This document shows, piece after piece, positions 20,762 to 31,461 of a DNA stretch of 64,000 nt (its first letter is position 1; every line of letters begins with the position of its first letter). Where the stretch lies: the NCBI GenBank assembly GCA_949825065.1, contig OX463846.1, positions 6,777,366-6,841,365 on the forward strand. Reading direction: 5' to 3'. A model generated the notes under the pieces. That model saw nothing but the letters and a program-made list of their open reading frames with translations. It was not told the origin of the DNA and made no database searches. The DNA is from Odontocerum albicorne. Taxonomy: Eukaryota > Arthropoda > Insecta > Trichoptera > Odontoceridae. The position numbers and the translations under genes were made by a program.

Positions 20762-21383
20762 TTGAATTTTAGAAATGGACGCTAAATTCACATACTGTCT
20801 CTATTGTATAATATCCTTAACTGCCCCGCCGCCCCCTCTTATCTCGCCGAAATTTTTCAGCGTCTTTCCAATCTTGGATTAGCGCCACGTTCAAACAGAG
20901 ATTGTCTATTGGCGTTTCGAGTTCACCGCTCCTCTTTTTTTACGTCGTCCTTTACTGTCCATGCAGTGAGACTCTAAAATCAGTTACAAACCAATATAAG
21001 ACTCGCTCCGTCCTTGGCATGCTTTAAGAATCGACTGAAAAAACTCTTAATTTCTAGTCAGTAAAATAACGTGTTTCATTCCTGATTTCTTCTTTTCCTT
21101 TCCTCTCCACCATCCCTTCCTTTCCTTTTGATTGACGATATCTCACTTTACGTAAAAAATAATGTTTGGGTGATTGTCCGTCTTTATGGGGTTCATGGGC
21201 ATATGTTCACGTATATGTTTATGGATTTCGTGGGGATGGATAGTCATTTGAATGATTTATGCGACCACGTAACTTGCTTCATTTACTTTTATCTGGTTGG
21301 TTGGAAGAGATTGCCACCTGGCAATAAGCCCGCCAGATTGTATTTGCAATAAAAGTGTTAAATAATAATAAAATAAATAAAAA
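20762..21383 (+). mobile_element. LINE 3' end with 10-bp target duplication, sharing the SINE-1 tail
   Basis: A 5'-truncated insertion of 622 bp flanked by the direct repeat TAAATTCTCG (20752-20761 and 21384-21393). Its coding remnant (about 20858-21064) reads LAFRVHRSSFFTSSFTVHAV, then RL-stop-NQLQTNIRLAPSLA, then CFKNRLKKLLISSQ and stop. This is the SF-V-AVRLWN-LP...FK-RLK pattern at the end of many LINE RT proteins, with the Trp codon turned into a stop. The 3' UTR ends CTGGTTGGTTGGAAGAGATT, stem-loop ATTGCC-ACCT-GGCAAT, AAGCCCGCCAGATTGTA and an A-rich tail: the same tail as SINE-1. Confidence 0.92.
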
Positions 21384-21452
21384 TAAATTCTCGCGCTCTG
21401 GTATCTCTACCTACCCTGACAGGAAAACTGCATGATGGTATGTATGAGCAGT
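21384..21452 (+). pseudogene. Resumption of the RTE-like relic after the LINE
   Basis: TCTCGCGCTCTGGTATCTCT, then CTACCCTGACAGGAAAACTG and CATGATGGTATGTATG form the usual end of this retrotransposon family in the window, displaced from its upstream part by the LINE insertion. Confidence 0.88.
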
Positions 21453-22070
21453 TATATTAATCTTATTTAAATTTACGCATAAAAATCTAAATGAAAAATA
21501 AAATGAACAGTTTTATTTACAACTATGAAAACATACTCGTTGGACACTGGATTAATAACTGGGTCGTCCCAAGAAAAAGGGTCTCAAAGCTAAAAATTAC
21601 ATTACCCTTTTTCCTACGTATATGAATTATGTTAATGTTCCTTTAATATGCCCAGGTACCTCTCCTTAGTTTCTAGGAACTGTCCGAAAAGAAAGATAAC
21701 TTCGGTCGCCATATTGCGCGTGTAATTTGAATATAATTTTACTTTCCCGAGAAAAAAATTTTAAAAGAGAAAAAAAAATATCTTCAAGAAGATCAGACGA
21801 CTCAACTTCTGAAATTTAATAACATAATATTATTTTGTACTTTATATCCTTTGGAACGTATTTTCCAACGAGTCATTTGGTTTTATTTGGATGATATACC
21901 TCTAGTTCTTTCATATTAGATTATTGTCTACAAAAAGATCATCGAAACAATGTCTGAGGAATTTAATCTCAAACTTTCATACCGGAGAAGCAATATTTTT
22001 AGTACACCTAAGATTGTTATTTTAAAATTCTTTTATTTTTCCAGTAACTCCTATTTTTTGTTTTTTTTTT
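21453..22070. other. No gene seen
   Basis: AT-rich. The 68-codon frame at 21950-22156 enters the transposon below and is not a gene. Confidence 0.5.
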
Positions 22071-22685
22071 GTTATAAGGGGTCTTTCATATTAAGCGTTT
22101 TTTTTAATTCTTGGATAAAACACAGATGGCGTCACGAACTTACCTTGGTCTTGTGACATTTGAGAAGTATAATGTTTGACATTTATAAAAATTGAATCGT
22201 ATACAATAAAACAACGCGTTCAACTTATTTCATTATTTTATGTATTGTAATCTCCGGAAACGGTTATGTTAATTGTCCACCAAGATTATATGGGTTATAA
22301 AGGGTCTTCGAGTTGAGCGGTTTTTTTAATTCTTGGATAAAACATAGATGGCGTCGCGAATTTGACTGGGTCTTGTGACATTTGAGAAGTGTAATGTGTG
22401 ACATTTATAAAAATGAAGTCGTATACAATACAACAACGCGTTCAAGTTATTTAATTATTTTATGTATTGTAATTTCCGGAAACAGTTATGTAAATGGTCC
22501 ACCAAGATTATATGGGTTATAAAGGGTCTTCAAATTGAGCAGTTTTTTTTTATTCTTGGATAAAACATAGATGGCGTCGTAAACTTGACTGAGTCTTGTG
22601 ACATTTGAGAAGTACAATACAACAACGCGTTCAAATTATTGAATTATTTTATGTATTGTAATCTTCGGAAACGGTTATGTTAATT
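22071..22685 (+). mobile_element. Three tandem copies of a Tc1/mariner-like 5' end
   Basis: Three copies begin GTTATAA(A)GGGTCTT at 22071, 22294 and 22515 (spacing 223 and 221 bp). Each has GCGGTTTTTTTAATTCTTGG, ACATAGATGGCGTC, ACAACGCGTTCAA and TCCGGAAACGGTTATG. The third has lost about 34 bp. The start ATAAAGGGTC...TTGAGCGG is inverted at the element's 3' end (CCGCTCAATTCGAATGACCC, 22987-23006), so these are terminal inverted repeats plus 5' UTR. Confidence 0.88.
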
Positions 22686-22687
22686 GC

Positions 22688-22939
22688 CCACCTGACGTAT
22701 GCGATCTGACACCGTTGGACTATTTTTTCAGGGGTTATGTGAAAAACCAGATATATAAGAATGACTCCCAATCAATTCCTGGGCTGGAGGACAAAATTAT
22801 TCGCATTATTGGTGAGTTAGAACCGCAATTATGGCAAAATGTCATCGAAATTTTTGACAAAAGAGTGGATATCTGTGGAACTGCAAGAGGTGAACATTTG
22901 GCAGATATTGTTTTTGTGTTGAAATATCATACATTATAA
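22688..22939 (+). pseudogene. Tc1/mariner-like transposase C-terminal fragment
   Basis: Open frame reading DVCDLTPLDYFFRGYVKNQI, then LEDKIIRIIGELEPQLWQNV and GEHLADIVFVL. The DLTPLDYFxxGYVK motif holds the third catalytic Asp, and the ELEPQLxQNVIENFxKR helix is typical of a group of mariner-related transposases. The N-terminal two thirds, with the first two catalytic Asp, are missing: the 5' UTR joins this part directly at about 22686. Hence an internally deleted, non-autonomous copy. Confidence 0.88.
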
Positions 22940-23025
22940 TTCAATGACCAATAAAAAGTTTTTTGAAATCTGGAAATTTAAAAAACCGCTCAATTCGAAT
23001 GACCCTTTATATGCGTGGAAGGATA
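22940..23025 (+). mobile_element. 3' end of the Tc1/mariner-like element
   Basis: After the stop: CAATGACCAATAAAAAGTTT, then the terminal inverted repeat AAAACCGCTCAATTCGAATG and ACCCTTTATA followed by TGCGTGGAAGG. Complementary to the starts at 22071-22540. Confidence 0.87.
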
Positions 23026-23640
23026 TTCACGAGATCAATTCAAGTGGAACACGATCCTTGAGAATATCAAAACAACCCTACATAGAGAATGTGTTGGTAA
23101 ACCTAGAGAAGCTGTAAAGGATAAGAACTGAAAACCCATAATCATCAAGATGGGGCATCATTGGAATAGATGTTGAAGTCCTACAGGGTATGTTTGATCA
23201 TGACAATAATAAAATAAATTTAATAGATGTGTAAATTTTAAACTGTAATTATTGAAAGCCTTGTACATATTTATATCCATAGAAGTACTACTTTCTTTTT
23301 CAAAAGAAGATAAGATATTTGGGATTTGTAATGCGAAAAAAAAAATGAAATTACTCAATTGATATTACAAGAGAAGAATTATGGCAGAAGTTTAATCGCC
23401 TTTTAGGAGAGTCTGCTCTCTAAACGGTGATTTATAAATTATCCATTAGTATAAGAAGTGTGAGAAAGAGACGTATCCTCTGGTCGAATAATTCACAGGA
23501 GTTGTATTTTAATACAATGCAAAAAATCAGCCCATCTTAAATTTAAATACAAAGAAATCCAAATACCGTACTACCAGTTTCAATGAGACTAAAAATTATA
23601 TAGAGGGAAAAGGCTAAATAATTGGGCCATATATTTTACT
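23026..23640. other. Spacer between two transposon 3' ends
   Basis: No gene. It includes GTCTGCTCTCTAAACGGTGAT (about 23412), nearly repeated at 53.09 kb as GTCTACTCTCTAAACGGCGAT, probably a piece of an unrecognised dispersed repeat. Confidence 0.45.
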
Positions 23641-23641
23641 T

Positions 23642-23757
23642 AAATGACCAATAAAAAGTTTTTTGAAATCAAAGCATGGTGTGTTGTATTCAAGAATTAA
23701 GAAAAAATAATTAAAAAAAAGCTCAATTTGAAGGACCCTTTATATGCGTGGAAGATA
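23642..23757 (+). mobile_element. Second 3' end of the Tc1/mariner-like element
   Basis: Repeats ATGACCAATAAAAAGTTTTT and ends AAGCTCAATTTGAAGGACCC then TTTATATGCGTGGAAG. It shares with 22940-23025 both the terminus and the first bases of flank, so it arose by local duplication. An extra AT-rich segment of about 30 bp lies between the two blocks. Confidence 0.85.
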
Positions 23758-24700
23758 TATGATGAAAAAATTCATAGACAAAGATGTTTGTTATGCGTGC
23801 GAGCAAATATGATACTCTTTGGAGAATGCATTGGTGTAATCAAGAAGAAACTACGTTAGTCATACAAGTGTGGCATATAATTGTACTCAAGCGAACTTGA
23901 CCCAAATTATACGCCCAGATATTCAAAGGAACTCAAAATATTGTGTAATACTCGTAATGTATACAGAATCATATTTGGACTAACAAGATATTGTAGTGAT
24001 TCAAAGATGTTTGCTCAGGGTCTTCTGCTAGGTTTCAATGCACTTTTGAGGCAACTTATATTGGGAATATTGAGCACATAATGCGAACTGACAACACTTA
24101 TTGTAGAGAGGATAGATAAATTATTTCGCAAAAGGGAATAATCTGAACAGAATAGATAATTATTTTAATTTTAAAAGTTTGTTTACGTAATAGCTTTTTT
24201 ATTTATATTTGTTTTATTTAATTTATTTTACGTTAACAATTTATTGCTTGTATATTTTTATGACTTGTGTTGCAATTCATACCCTTGCACACTGACAGAT
24301 AAAATATTTGTATAATTTCACTGAGTTGTCATGTATTTGTTCAGAACCACTGTCTTAAAGTTCAAAAAAGTCACAATGATGGACAAGCTCCAAAAAGAGG
24401 ATGAACATTTTGGAGGCTCGACAAAAAATAAAGTTTCTTTACTGCCTTAATTTAAGCTTCAGTGGCATGAAACAATATTCAAATAGATACTCGTATTCGT
24501 GAGATTAAAAATTCACCGAGTGATATACAAGGCACAAGGTAGTTGAAAAAGTCTAGGAAAATGTAATACGAGTATGATAAAAAAAATAAACATTTTGAAA
24601 GAGGGAAAAGTGAAAACCTTTATAATGAGGACGTTACAGAATGATGTAAATATCGAATGAAGTAAAGATTCGTTCTTTCTGTCCACCCCAAAAGGATCAT
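23758..24700. other. No gene seen
   Basis: AT-rich. The 66-codon frame at 23881-24081 lacks any recognisable domain. Confidence 0.5.
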
Positions 24701-24711
24701 GACTTGATAAT

Positions 24712-24899
24712 ATTTTTTTTTAACCTGGCGAGTTTATTGCCATGTGGCAATCTCTTCCAACCAACCACAAAGATGTTTATAGGCCCTAAGTGTTAACCAG
24801 ACTGAAATCCTATTTAAAAAAATCTGGGTTCTAGCGGGGATCGAACCCGCAGCCCCCGGATCGGCAGACAAGTGTCTTACCACCAGGCCACGGAGGTCG
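24712..24899 (-). mobile_element. SINE-1, full-length, well preserved
   Basis: Minus strand: GACCTCCGTGGCCTGGTGGT (A box), B box GGTTCGATCCC, ...AGAACCCAGATTTTTTTAAA, CAGTCTGGTTAACACTTAGG, then GGTTGGTTGGAAGAGATTGC and the tail stem-loop TTGCCACATGGCAA with AACTCGCCAGGTT and an A tail. About 188 bp. One of the two best copies for defining the family. Confidence 0.95.
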
Positions 24900-25640
24900 T
24901 CAATATTGATTTTGATGATAAAAAATAAAGTCTTTATTGAGTACCTTAAAAATATATGACCTCGCTAATTCCATAAAAATGGTAAATGTTATATTTACCA
25001 GCTTACCCTATCAGATTTTATATTTTGGAATCAATTCAATATTATTATTTGATTAGTATTTCTAACAAAAAATAAACAGATTTTTCGCAAACATTCGTGT
25101 TTGCTTTAACGCGAAATCCTATTTTTTCGTTCGAAATAATCAAAATTTATTCGTGGAATTAATGGCTTTCAAACCTTTTCCTTGGGCTATGGATTCGAGA
25201 GTCTTATTTAAAATGGGTGCTTTACATTCACCCTCTTTCTCACATCCTTTCATATATGCGATATAAAAAAGAGAAAAAAATGTATAAACGGCTCATTCAG
25301 TTCCGGCCATATAATGATTTACTATTCTTATCGCACATTCAAACAATTAACCTTTTTTTAATAAAACGGAACTTTTACTTCAAATACACAGAAAGCTTTT
25401 TTTTTTCAAATATCAAACCAAATATTATGATACATTCACAGAAATATGACTTTTAAAAACGACGCATTTAATGTCAAAATCATATAAAGTGTGTTTCTTA
25501 GCATTAATTTACATAAAGCTATTTATCGACTGCTTAAATAGTAAACCATATAAATCCACTGTTTTAAATAATATATTAATTTTTAAAAAGGAAGCTTTTA
25601 ATCACGAGATGATCTAAGAAAAAAAAATTGTATTTAAGAC
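24900..25640. other. No gene seen
   Basis: Very AT-rich; the 79-codon frame at 25217-25456 is low-complexity and unsupported. Confidence 0.55.
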
Positions 25641-25644
25641 ATCC

Positions 25645-25740
25645 GTAGTCTTATTGGTAAAAAGCTTAACTCTGGTGTTTCAGATTTGATTCTTGAGAAC
25701 ATCTTAACAAATAAGTGTGTCCAGATTATTGAGATCGAAG
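25645..25740 (+). repeat. SINE-2-like head
   Basis: ATCCGTAGTCTTATTGGTAA (A-box region) and TGTTTCAGATTTGATTCTTG (B-box region), followed by TGTCCAGATTATTGAGATCG. Degenerate. Confidence 0.55.
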
Positions 25741-26590
25741 GCAATATTGTTTCCCTTCCATGCCCCATAGCACCATATAAAGAAAAATAATTTTATAAAA
25801 TCTGTTATGCTTGTTTTTATTTATTTGATTAGTTGACTTTTTAATTTTGTAAACCAAAAGTTGTACAATTGCAAGGGCATTGTTAAATTGATATAAAAAA
25901 TACAACAAATAACAGGTTAGGTTACATATAAAACAGTACAATAAAACATTTCACATCAATTGAAAACTGCGTTAATACAGAATATATATTTGCATGTTCT
26001 ATAAAAATGTACTATTTTTATTCTAAAATGGATTAACGAACTTTACAAGTTTTGCTGACGGCATTATAATACGATGAATGATTTAAGTAAAAAACCTATA
26101 GACCGTAAAAAGGGTAAAGTAATCACTTTACGATTGGCATATTTTTCAATTAATTTGTTGCTCCTTTCGATAAAATGTCTTCAACTTAAGGTGCGATTAC
26201 ATCATGCTTTTCTATTGCTTTACTCTCGATCAATCATATTCTATCAAAAATCTCACGATACGCTGAATATCCACCCGGTCATGTAATATTTTTTACACGC
26301 AAGATCGGGGAACTTTATGTTGCGTATTATTTTCGTGCATTACGGAAATAAAGGAAACATTCCCTATTCCAGACGTTTGCTTGTTTTTATTTATTGAGAT
26401 CTTTCCCTTGAAGCTTATTCACAGTTGAATTTTTGGTACAAGAGGGTCGTAACTGGTAATTGGAATTTTGTTTTTTGTCATATGATAGATTTAATTTTTT
26501 GTTATTTTGTTATGTGATTCAATTTTAAATATGATCAGTATAATTTAGATAACAATCTATGTTACCATTCTTACCTAATAAAAAATTATA
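25741..26590. other. No gene seen
   Basis: AT-rich. A 70-codon frame at 26074-26286 has no recognisable domain. Confidence 0.5.
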
Positions 26591-26593
26591 TAT

Positions 26594-27040
26594 TGTTTAT
26601 AGGCATTAACGTTGTGGAGGTTTAAAGACATTGTAATTCATTTTATCAAACACTGATTATTCCACTTTTTTGTAACGGTATAACCTTACCGGTTTCAAGG
26701 CTTTCACCTCATCTTTTTTTTTTTACCTGGCAAGTTTATTGCCACGTGGAAATCTCTTCCAACCAACCAGAAATATGTTTTTGTAGGCCCTAAATGTTAA
26801 CCAGACTGGAATCCTATTTAAAAAAAATCTGAATTACAGCGGGGATCGAACCCGCAACCTCCGGATCGGCAGACAAGTGTCTTACCACCAGGCCTCGTCA
26901 TCTTCATCATCATCATCTTAAGGGGAGCATAAACAAGTCTTGTTTGTGCTCCTCTGAAGATGAGGTGAAATTCTTGAAACCCGTAGGGTTATACCGTTAC
27001 AAAAAAGTGAAATAAACAGTGTTTGATAAACTAAATTACA
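26594..27040 (-). mobile_element. Hairpin retroposon split by SINE-1
   Basis: Minus orientation. 3' tail (GGCATTAACGTTGTGGAGGT, plus strand) and left arm 26600-26712, a SINE-1 at 26713-26893, then the apex (TCATCATCATC...GTTTGTGCTCCTCTGAAG) and right arm to CAGTGTTTGATAAAC near 27030. Removing the SINE restores CACCTCATC-TCATCTTC across the junction. Right arm ends at CTAAATTACAACG. Confidence 0.9.
26713..26893 (-). mobile_element. SINE-1 inserted in a hairpin retroposon
   Basis: Full copy close to the one at 24712: A box partly lost at its 5' end (CCACCAGGCC then host TCGTCATC), B box GGTTCGATCCC, GTCTGGTTAACATTTAGGGC, tail GATTTCCACGTGGCAATAAA (one stem mismatch), CTTGCCAGGTAAAAAAAA. Short flanking similarity (CTCATC / TCGTCATC) suggests the target duplication. 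Confidence 0.93.
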
Positions 27041-27250
27041 ACGAATAATAAAAATTTGTCTCCCAAATAGATACTGTCTGGTGAAGTATATATATGTTTT
27101 AGTGCCCCATTGACTTTGTTTCCTATCACTACACGCCGTTCGATATCCTTTTTGACTCTTCCGTCACCTGAGAAAATACTACCTAAATAGCTGAATTTCT
27201 CAAATCGTTCGAAATTTTCATTCTTCACCCATATAGCGCATTCACTTTCC
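27040..27250 (-). pseudogene. Non-LTR RT relic (FSYLGS region)
   Basis: Minus strand reads KNENFERFEKFSYLGSIFSG, then DGRVKKDIERRVVIGNKVNG and ALKHIY. The F-YLGS motif and the following ERR...GNKVNGAL helix lie just after the RT palm domain in many non-LTR elements. The frame stays open for 65 codons, so it is among the less decayed relics here, but only this segment remains. Confidence 0.88.
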
Positions 27251-27257
27251 TATCTCA

Positions 27258-27450
27258 ATTTTACATGAGATGCATGACCGCGCGATAACTCACTGGACTT
27301 ACGTGTGGAAGGTTGTCGGTCCGACCCCCACGCTGTGCTACTTTCCTCGAATGATACAGGCATTTTTTCCGCCTAGTATTCGAGGGTATAAGGATACCAA
27401 TGACTTCGGTCATATATATTAAAAAAAAAGGAAAAAAAACATGCTGGTGT
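27258..27450 (+). mobile_element. SINE-3: another tRNA-derived element
   Basis: GACCGCGCGATAACTCACTG (A-box region), then GGAAGGTTGTCGGTCCGACC (B-box region), a body TTTCCTCGAATGATACAGGC and CGCCTAGTATTCGAGGG, and an A-rich tail AAAAAAAAAGGAAAAAAAAC near 27420-27440. Unlike SINE-1 and SINE-2 it has no GCAATAA stem-loop, so it probably uses a different partner LINE. Sequence to 27540 may belong to it or to a neighbour. Confidence 0.7.
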
Positions 27451-27559
27451 GCTCCGATCGTCTCCCTTCGTTGTGCCATCGGATCCAGTACAGCGGTGTG
27501 GCTGGTTAGTTTGCTGGTGTGCAACAGCTCACTCCCTTAACAAAAAACCTCCACGGCAC

Positions 27560-29990
27560 AGCTTCGCTTTCCAACTGAATTGACACTGAAATAGCTTGAT
27601 GATCCTCAACTACGAGACCGATCAATGATCGATATTTTTCTATTACCATGAAAAAAAGATAGATTATTATAGTAGATGAAAAAAAGATAGATTTTAGATA
27701 GATCAAGTTTATTATGTGGATTAAAAACTTTTGATCAAAATTATAACGTATCTACCTAGTATGCGTCCCCCCATTGGCTTGACGATGCACCTTCAGCGAC
27801 CCCTATCCACAGCGCAGATACGACAGTTGGAAAATTAAGACGCTCCGCGCCATTAGTCTTTTCTTCTTTCGTCTTTTTTTATAGACGCTCTTAAAGCAAT
27901 CTTCCTGCTGGTACTTCTGATCTAGTCATTTTTTGGTATCATAATGTATCTCGCCCAATCCAGTAGTCTCATATTTATTCAATTTGTAACAAGAGTCAAA
28001 TAATAATCTAAGTATTAAAGGCTTGGTTTTTTTTTCTATAAAAAATAAAGTGCAAAACGAAAATTTTCTTTACGGATATACAAAAATTTCAACTTGATGG
28101 ATATTTTCAACATGAGAAGTTAGTGAACCTTTTTGACCTTGTTTAAAATTCATATTTTTCTCTACTCTTAAAATGTATCCCTCTGAAGATTTAAAAATAC
28201 AGCAAACTTCCATTACAGAGCATAAAAATTGTAATTTGATTTCCGACAGCAAAAATTTCAACGATGTTGTTTCATCCACCTTAAATTAATATAAAAAAAT
28301 ATTGATATTAAATTCACTGCATTTTTTCAGGTAACTTTCAAAGCATTATTTCAAATAATGATTTATCCAATATCTCCATTGATTTTTGCAAACTTTAAAT
28401 GAACAACGATCATTGAGAAGTATTATTGATTGTCAAATAATTCAAACGTATTTTTAAATATACATAAAGGCCTTAGATTGAAGTAAATGCTATACAATAA
28501 AACATATATTTGCAACTCGAAACAGATAAACGAAAAAGCTTTAATGTTTTTACAACGGATGTTACTCGTATAAGATATTAAAAATATTATGTATTTATTT
28601 TAACAGTACTTATTATCATATTAAAACATCTGGATTGAAACAAGGAAAGAGATATTAAAAAAAAATACTATTAAAATTGAACATGCATAAAATATTCACA
28701 TTTTATTTAACAAATATAAATATTTAAAGTGTTTCCATAATAATTAACATATACTAGTTGCAACCCGTGAAATATTCACTGAAGTAAAACAAATTCTACA
28801 TTTATGAAAATATATATTCATAAATATAGAATTTGTTTATATATATACGAGTATATCATTTATACATCGTCCCCTTTTACACCAGTTGAAATATTGTTAG
28901 CTAGGTATTTAAAATTCATTCAGTTATCACGGACCCACCGAGTTTCAAATTTCGAATTACTTTCGCAGAGAATTTAAGTATTCCTCTCTCGCTCTCTTTT
29001 ATTCAAAATTCAATTCTCGTATTCTTTCTTTGACGACAACCATCGTACGGGTTTTGGCCTATTTATATTATGATTTAGTTTTATAAATTCATAATTCTTG
29101 GGTCTACTTCCGATTTGTATTATTTGACAATATTTTTTTTTACTATAAAATATATGGAATATTCAAACAACATTTTAATACTCCACAAAAAAACATACCA
29201 CAACTAAACATTCGCAGACATTATCACACAACAATATTTTTTCAAGACGACTTTATAAATGCGTGAGCTGGAAAGGATCCCGGCAATACCCATGCTGATT
29301 TTCATACCATTTTCAGATATCCTCCATTAAAATATTTCTGTCAGCGTTTTTGAAGTGTAATGTTTTTTAGAAGTGTTATTTTGAATATTTTATTTTCTTC
29401 TTTTTTTGTATCGATAAACTAAACGCCACGATTAAGCAAATAATAGGAAAATAAATCTTAATGACTTATTTATCAACAATTTTTTTGCACATTTTTATTA
29501 AATTTTACGTTTAATTACAATCACTGTAAACTAGTTTAAAAAACCCCAGCCTTTTTATTTCTATGAGTTAAGAGATTATTTTATGTAATATTTTACAAGG
29601 CAAAGAACAAGTGGCAACTATATTTTCAATGCCTTCTTTTTCCTTCCACAAATAGTTTTCTTCACCTACCTCTCTTAACTATAGTCTAGCCTTTGTAACT
29701 GCTGAAGTGTGAATGCACTGCCCCAGAAGTAATGCACTGTAGACGAGATAATCTCCTTTCCAGATGCAACGGAATACGGGAAATAAAAAGAAGAAAACAC
29801 TTAGAAATAATGTTATCTTGTAGTTTAAATTGGCGGTTGACATTATAGTAATTGGAAAAAGTTGTAGCTCATTTATTTATTTTACTTTCTCAAATATTTT
29901 AAGTATATTCCTTACGTCGCAACTTACGAAAAATTTCCATCAATTAAAAGTAATCTGCCCTTCAATTAAAAATGTATCTGCACATATCAT
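27560..29990. other. No gene seen
   Basis: Long AT-rich stretch. A GC-richer block at 27765-27860 has no assignment. A small imperfect hairpin lies at about 28793-28831 (TTCTACATTTATGAA / TTCATAAATATAGAA). The 69-codon frame at 28070-28279 (minus) is unsupported. Confidence 0.5.
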
Positions 29991-29994
29991 GTAG

Positions 29995-30645
29995 TGTAGC
30001 TCATAACTGAGCATCGTGACTCCCATGATAGCCCCCTCAGACTCCACTCCATTCATTTCTGCACTCAGTGGTTAAGCGTCGTTCTGTTGCGTCTCTCACT
30101 TTGTCAGTCCAACGTATTGGGACTTTTACTATTGCGCTTTGTCATTCCATGCTTCCAGTGACCACAAAACTCTCCAAACTGTCTCATTGGTCACAAGTAA
30201 CGTGTTTAAAGAATTGGTCGATGGCATATTTTCGATAATCTGACGGTGATTCTCAGTTCCTTGAGAATGTAGGCGAAATTTTGCTTTGCTGTCCATGAAA
30301 TTCGTTCCAGCCTTCTCCTGCACTACATTTTAAATGCATGTATTCTACGTCTTTCGATTGCTCTTAGAGTACAAGTCTCCGCGCCATGCATAAGCGATAT
30401 TGCGAAGACGAGAGGCTTACATAAGCGCATTTTTGTCGTTATGGCGACGGTTCTGCATTTTAATTTATTTTACATCGCATTTTTCGTCATTCCAATTCTT
30501 ATTTCCACCTCAATCTCGTATAGCTCATTGTTGGCAATACTAGTACCTAGATAAATAAAGTCAGTTATTAATTTTAGGAGATGATTTACATTATTTGGTG
30601 ATGGTTTTTTACTCTGGTCTATTATAACTACCTTGGTTTTTGACC
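29995..30645 (-). pseudogene. Non-LTR RT relic, C-terminal half
   Basis: Minus strand, in pieces: KTKVVI-like start (AAAACCAAGGTAGTTATAAT), a motif aligning with NNEPIEVEIRIGMTKNAM-type sequence, RGDLYSKSNRK, an open 64-codon part (MQEKAGTNFMDSKAKFRLHS, then WRVLWSLEAWNDKAQ), and an end like IRWTDKVRDATERRL and GSHDAQL. These are typical positions of an RT C-terminal region and protein end. Many stops and frameshifts. Confidence 0.65.
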
Positions 30646-30708
30646 TGTAGGATACCTACGTCCATAAATAAATAATTGAATTGTCAAACATAATTTATTG
30701 TCAAAATT
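30646..30708. other. Junction between RT relic and LTR
   Basis: Short AT-rich spacer containing TTGTCAAA-type repeats just before the LTR. Confidence 0.4.
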
Positions 30709-31080
30709 GTTAACATACAGGGTCAACGACCGATGAATCAAACTCTGAATTATTTACAATTGTCACATACTAGAAACGTCAACAATGTTTACTCACAAAT
30801 AGTATTTACGTTTCGTCTCGATGTCTCAGCAAATAAATATCCTACCCGTCAATCAGTGCACGCGCAAGAGTGAGACAAAGTATATATCGCGAAAACATTC
30901 ACTCACTACTATAAAATACCTACTTGTAGACAAATAAAGATTATTATTCATCCAACTGTCAAGACTTGTTATTATTTACTCGCTATTCACTTTCGCTTTC
31001 GTCCGCATTCCTGAGTTTTATATTTATTTTAAATACATATCAAAATCATCACGACGTATCAAGATAAGCAACTCGCTACA
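30709..31080 (+). mobile_element. LTR of a Ty3/gypsy-like retrotransposon (G1), 5' LTR
   Basis: 372 bp from TGTTAACATACAGGGTCAAC to CAACTCGCTACA, i.e. TG...CA ends. It has a TATA box (TATAAAA, 30910-30916) and a polyadenylation signal (AATAAA, about 30933). It is homologous to LTRs at 31477-31872 (minus) and 39988-40406 (plus): shared GGTCAACGACCGA, GAGTGAGACAAAG and TCTTTCCGCATT-like blocks. Directly followed by a primer site and gag start, so this is a 5' LTR. Confidence 0.85.
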
Positions 31081-31098
31081 TTGATGACCCCGAACGAA
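31081..31098 (+). other. Primer binding site of the G1 element
   Basis: TTGATGACCCCGAACGAA begins right after the CA end of the LTR. It resembles the TGGTGACCCCGAC site used by gypsy elements of the tRNA-Trp-primed (CsRn1-like) group. The tRNA assignment is inference. Confidence 0.65.
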
Positions 31099-31134
31099 AA
31101 GGAACGCAGAATTCGACTAAAACGAATATAGCGA

Positions 31135-31330
31135 TGTCAACATCAACATCATCAGCACGTCCTAATAGAACACACGCTACATTGGTAACATCGCTACAGA
31201 CCTATTGATTTCCAAGCTCTAGAGCTGTCTTTACAATAATTTATTCCCGGCATATAATGAAATGTTTTCAGCTAAACTGGATAAGTTGTTTCAGAGAAAT
31301 GATAGAGTTCCTAAAGTGAGAAATATCATT
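31135..31330 (+). pseudogene. Start of the G1 gag, truncated
   Basis: ATG at 31135 opens MSTSTSSARPNRTHATLVTS then a stop a few codons later. Ser/Thr-rich starts of this kind are usual for the capsid gene of such elements. A few more degenerate codons follow to about 31330. No protease, RT or integrase follows. Confidence 0.5.
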
Positions 31331-31461
31331 TCCTTTTTACATACATACGAAATTTATCTAATTATTGCAGCCTGTACTGGGAAGGTTTTTTTTTTTCATT
31401 TGTATGGTACCTTTCAGCATATCTAAACTGGTGATACGGATTAATCATAGAGTGTGAGTGT

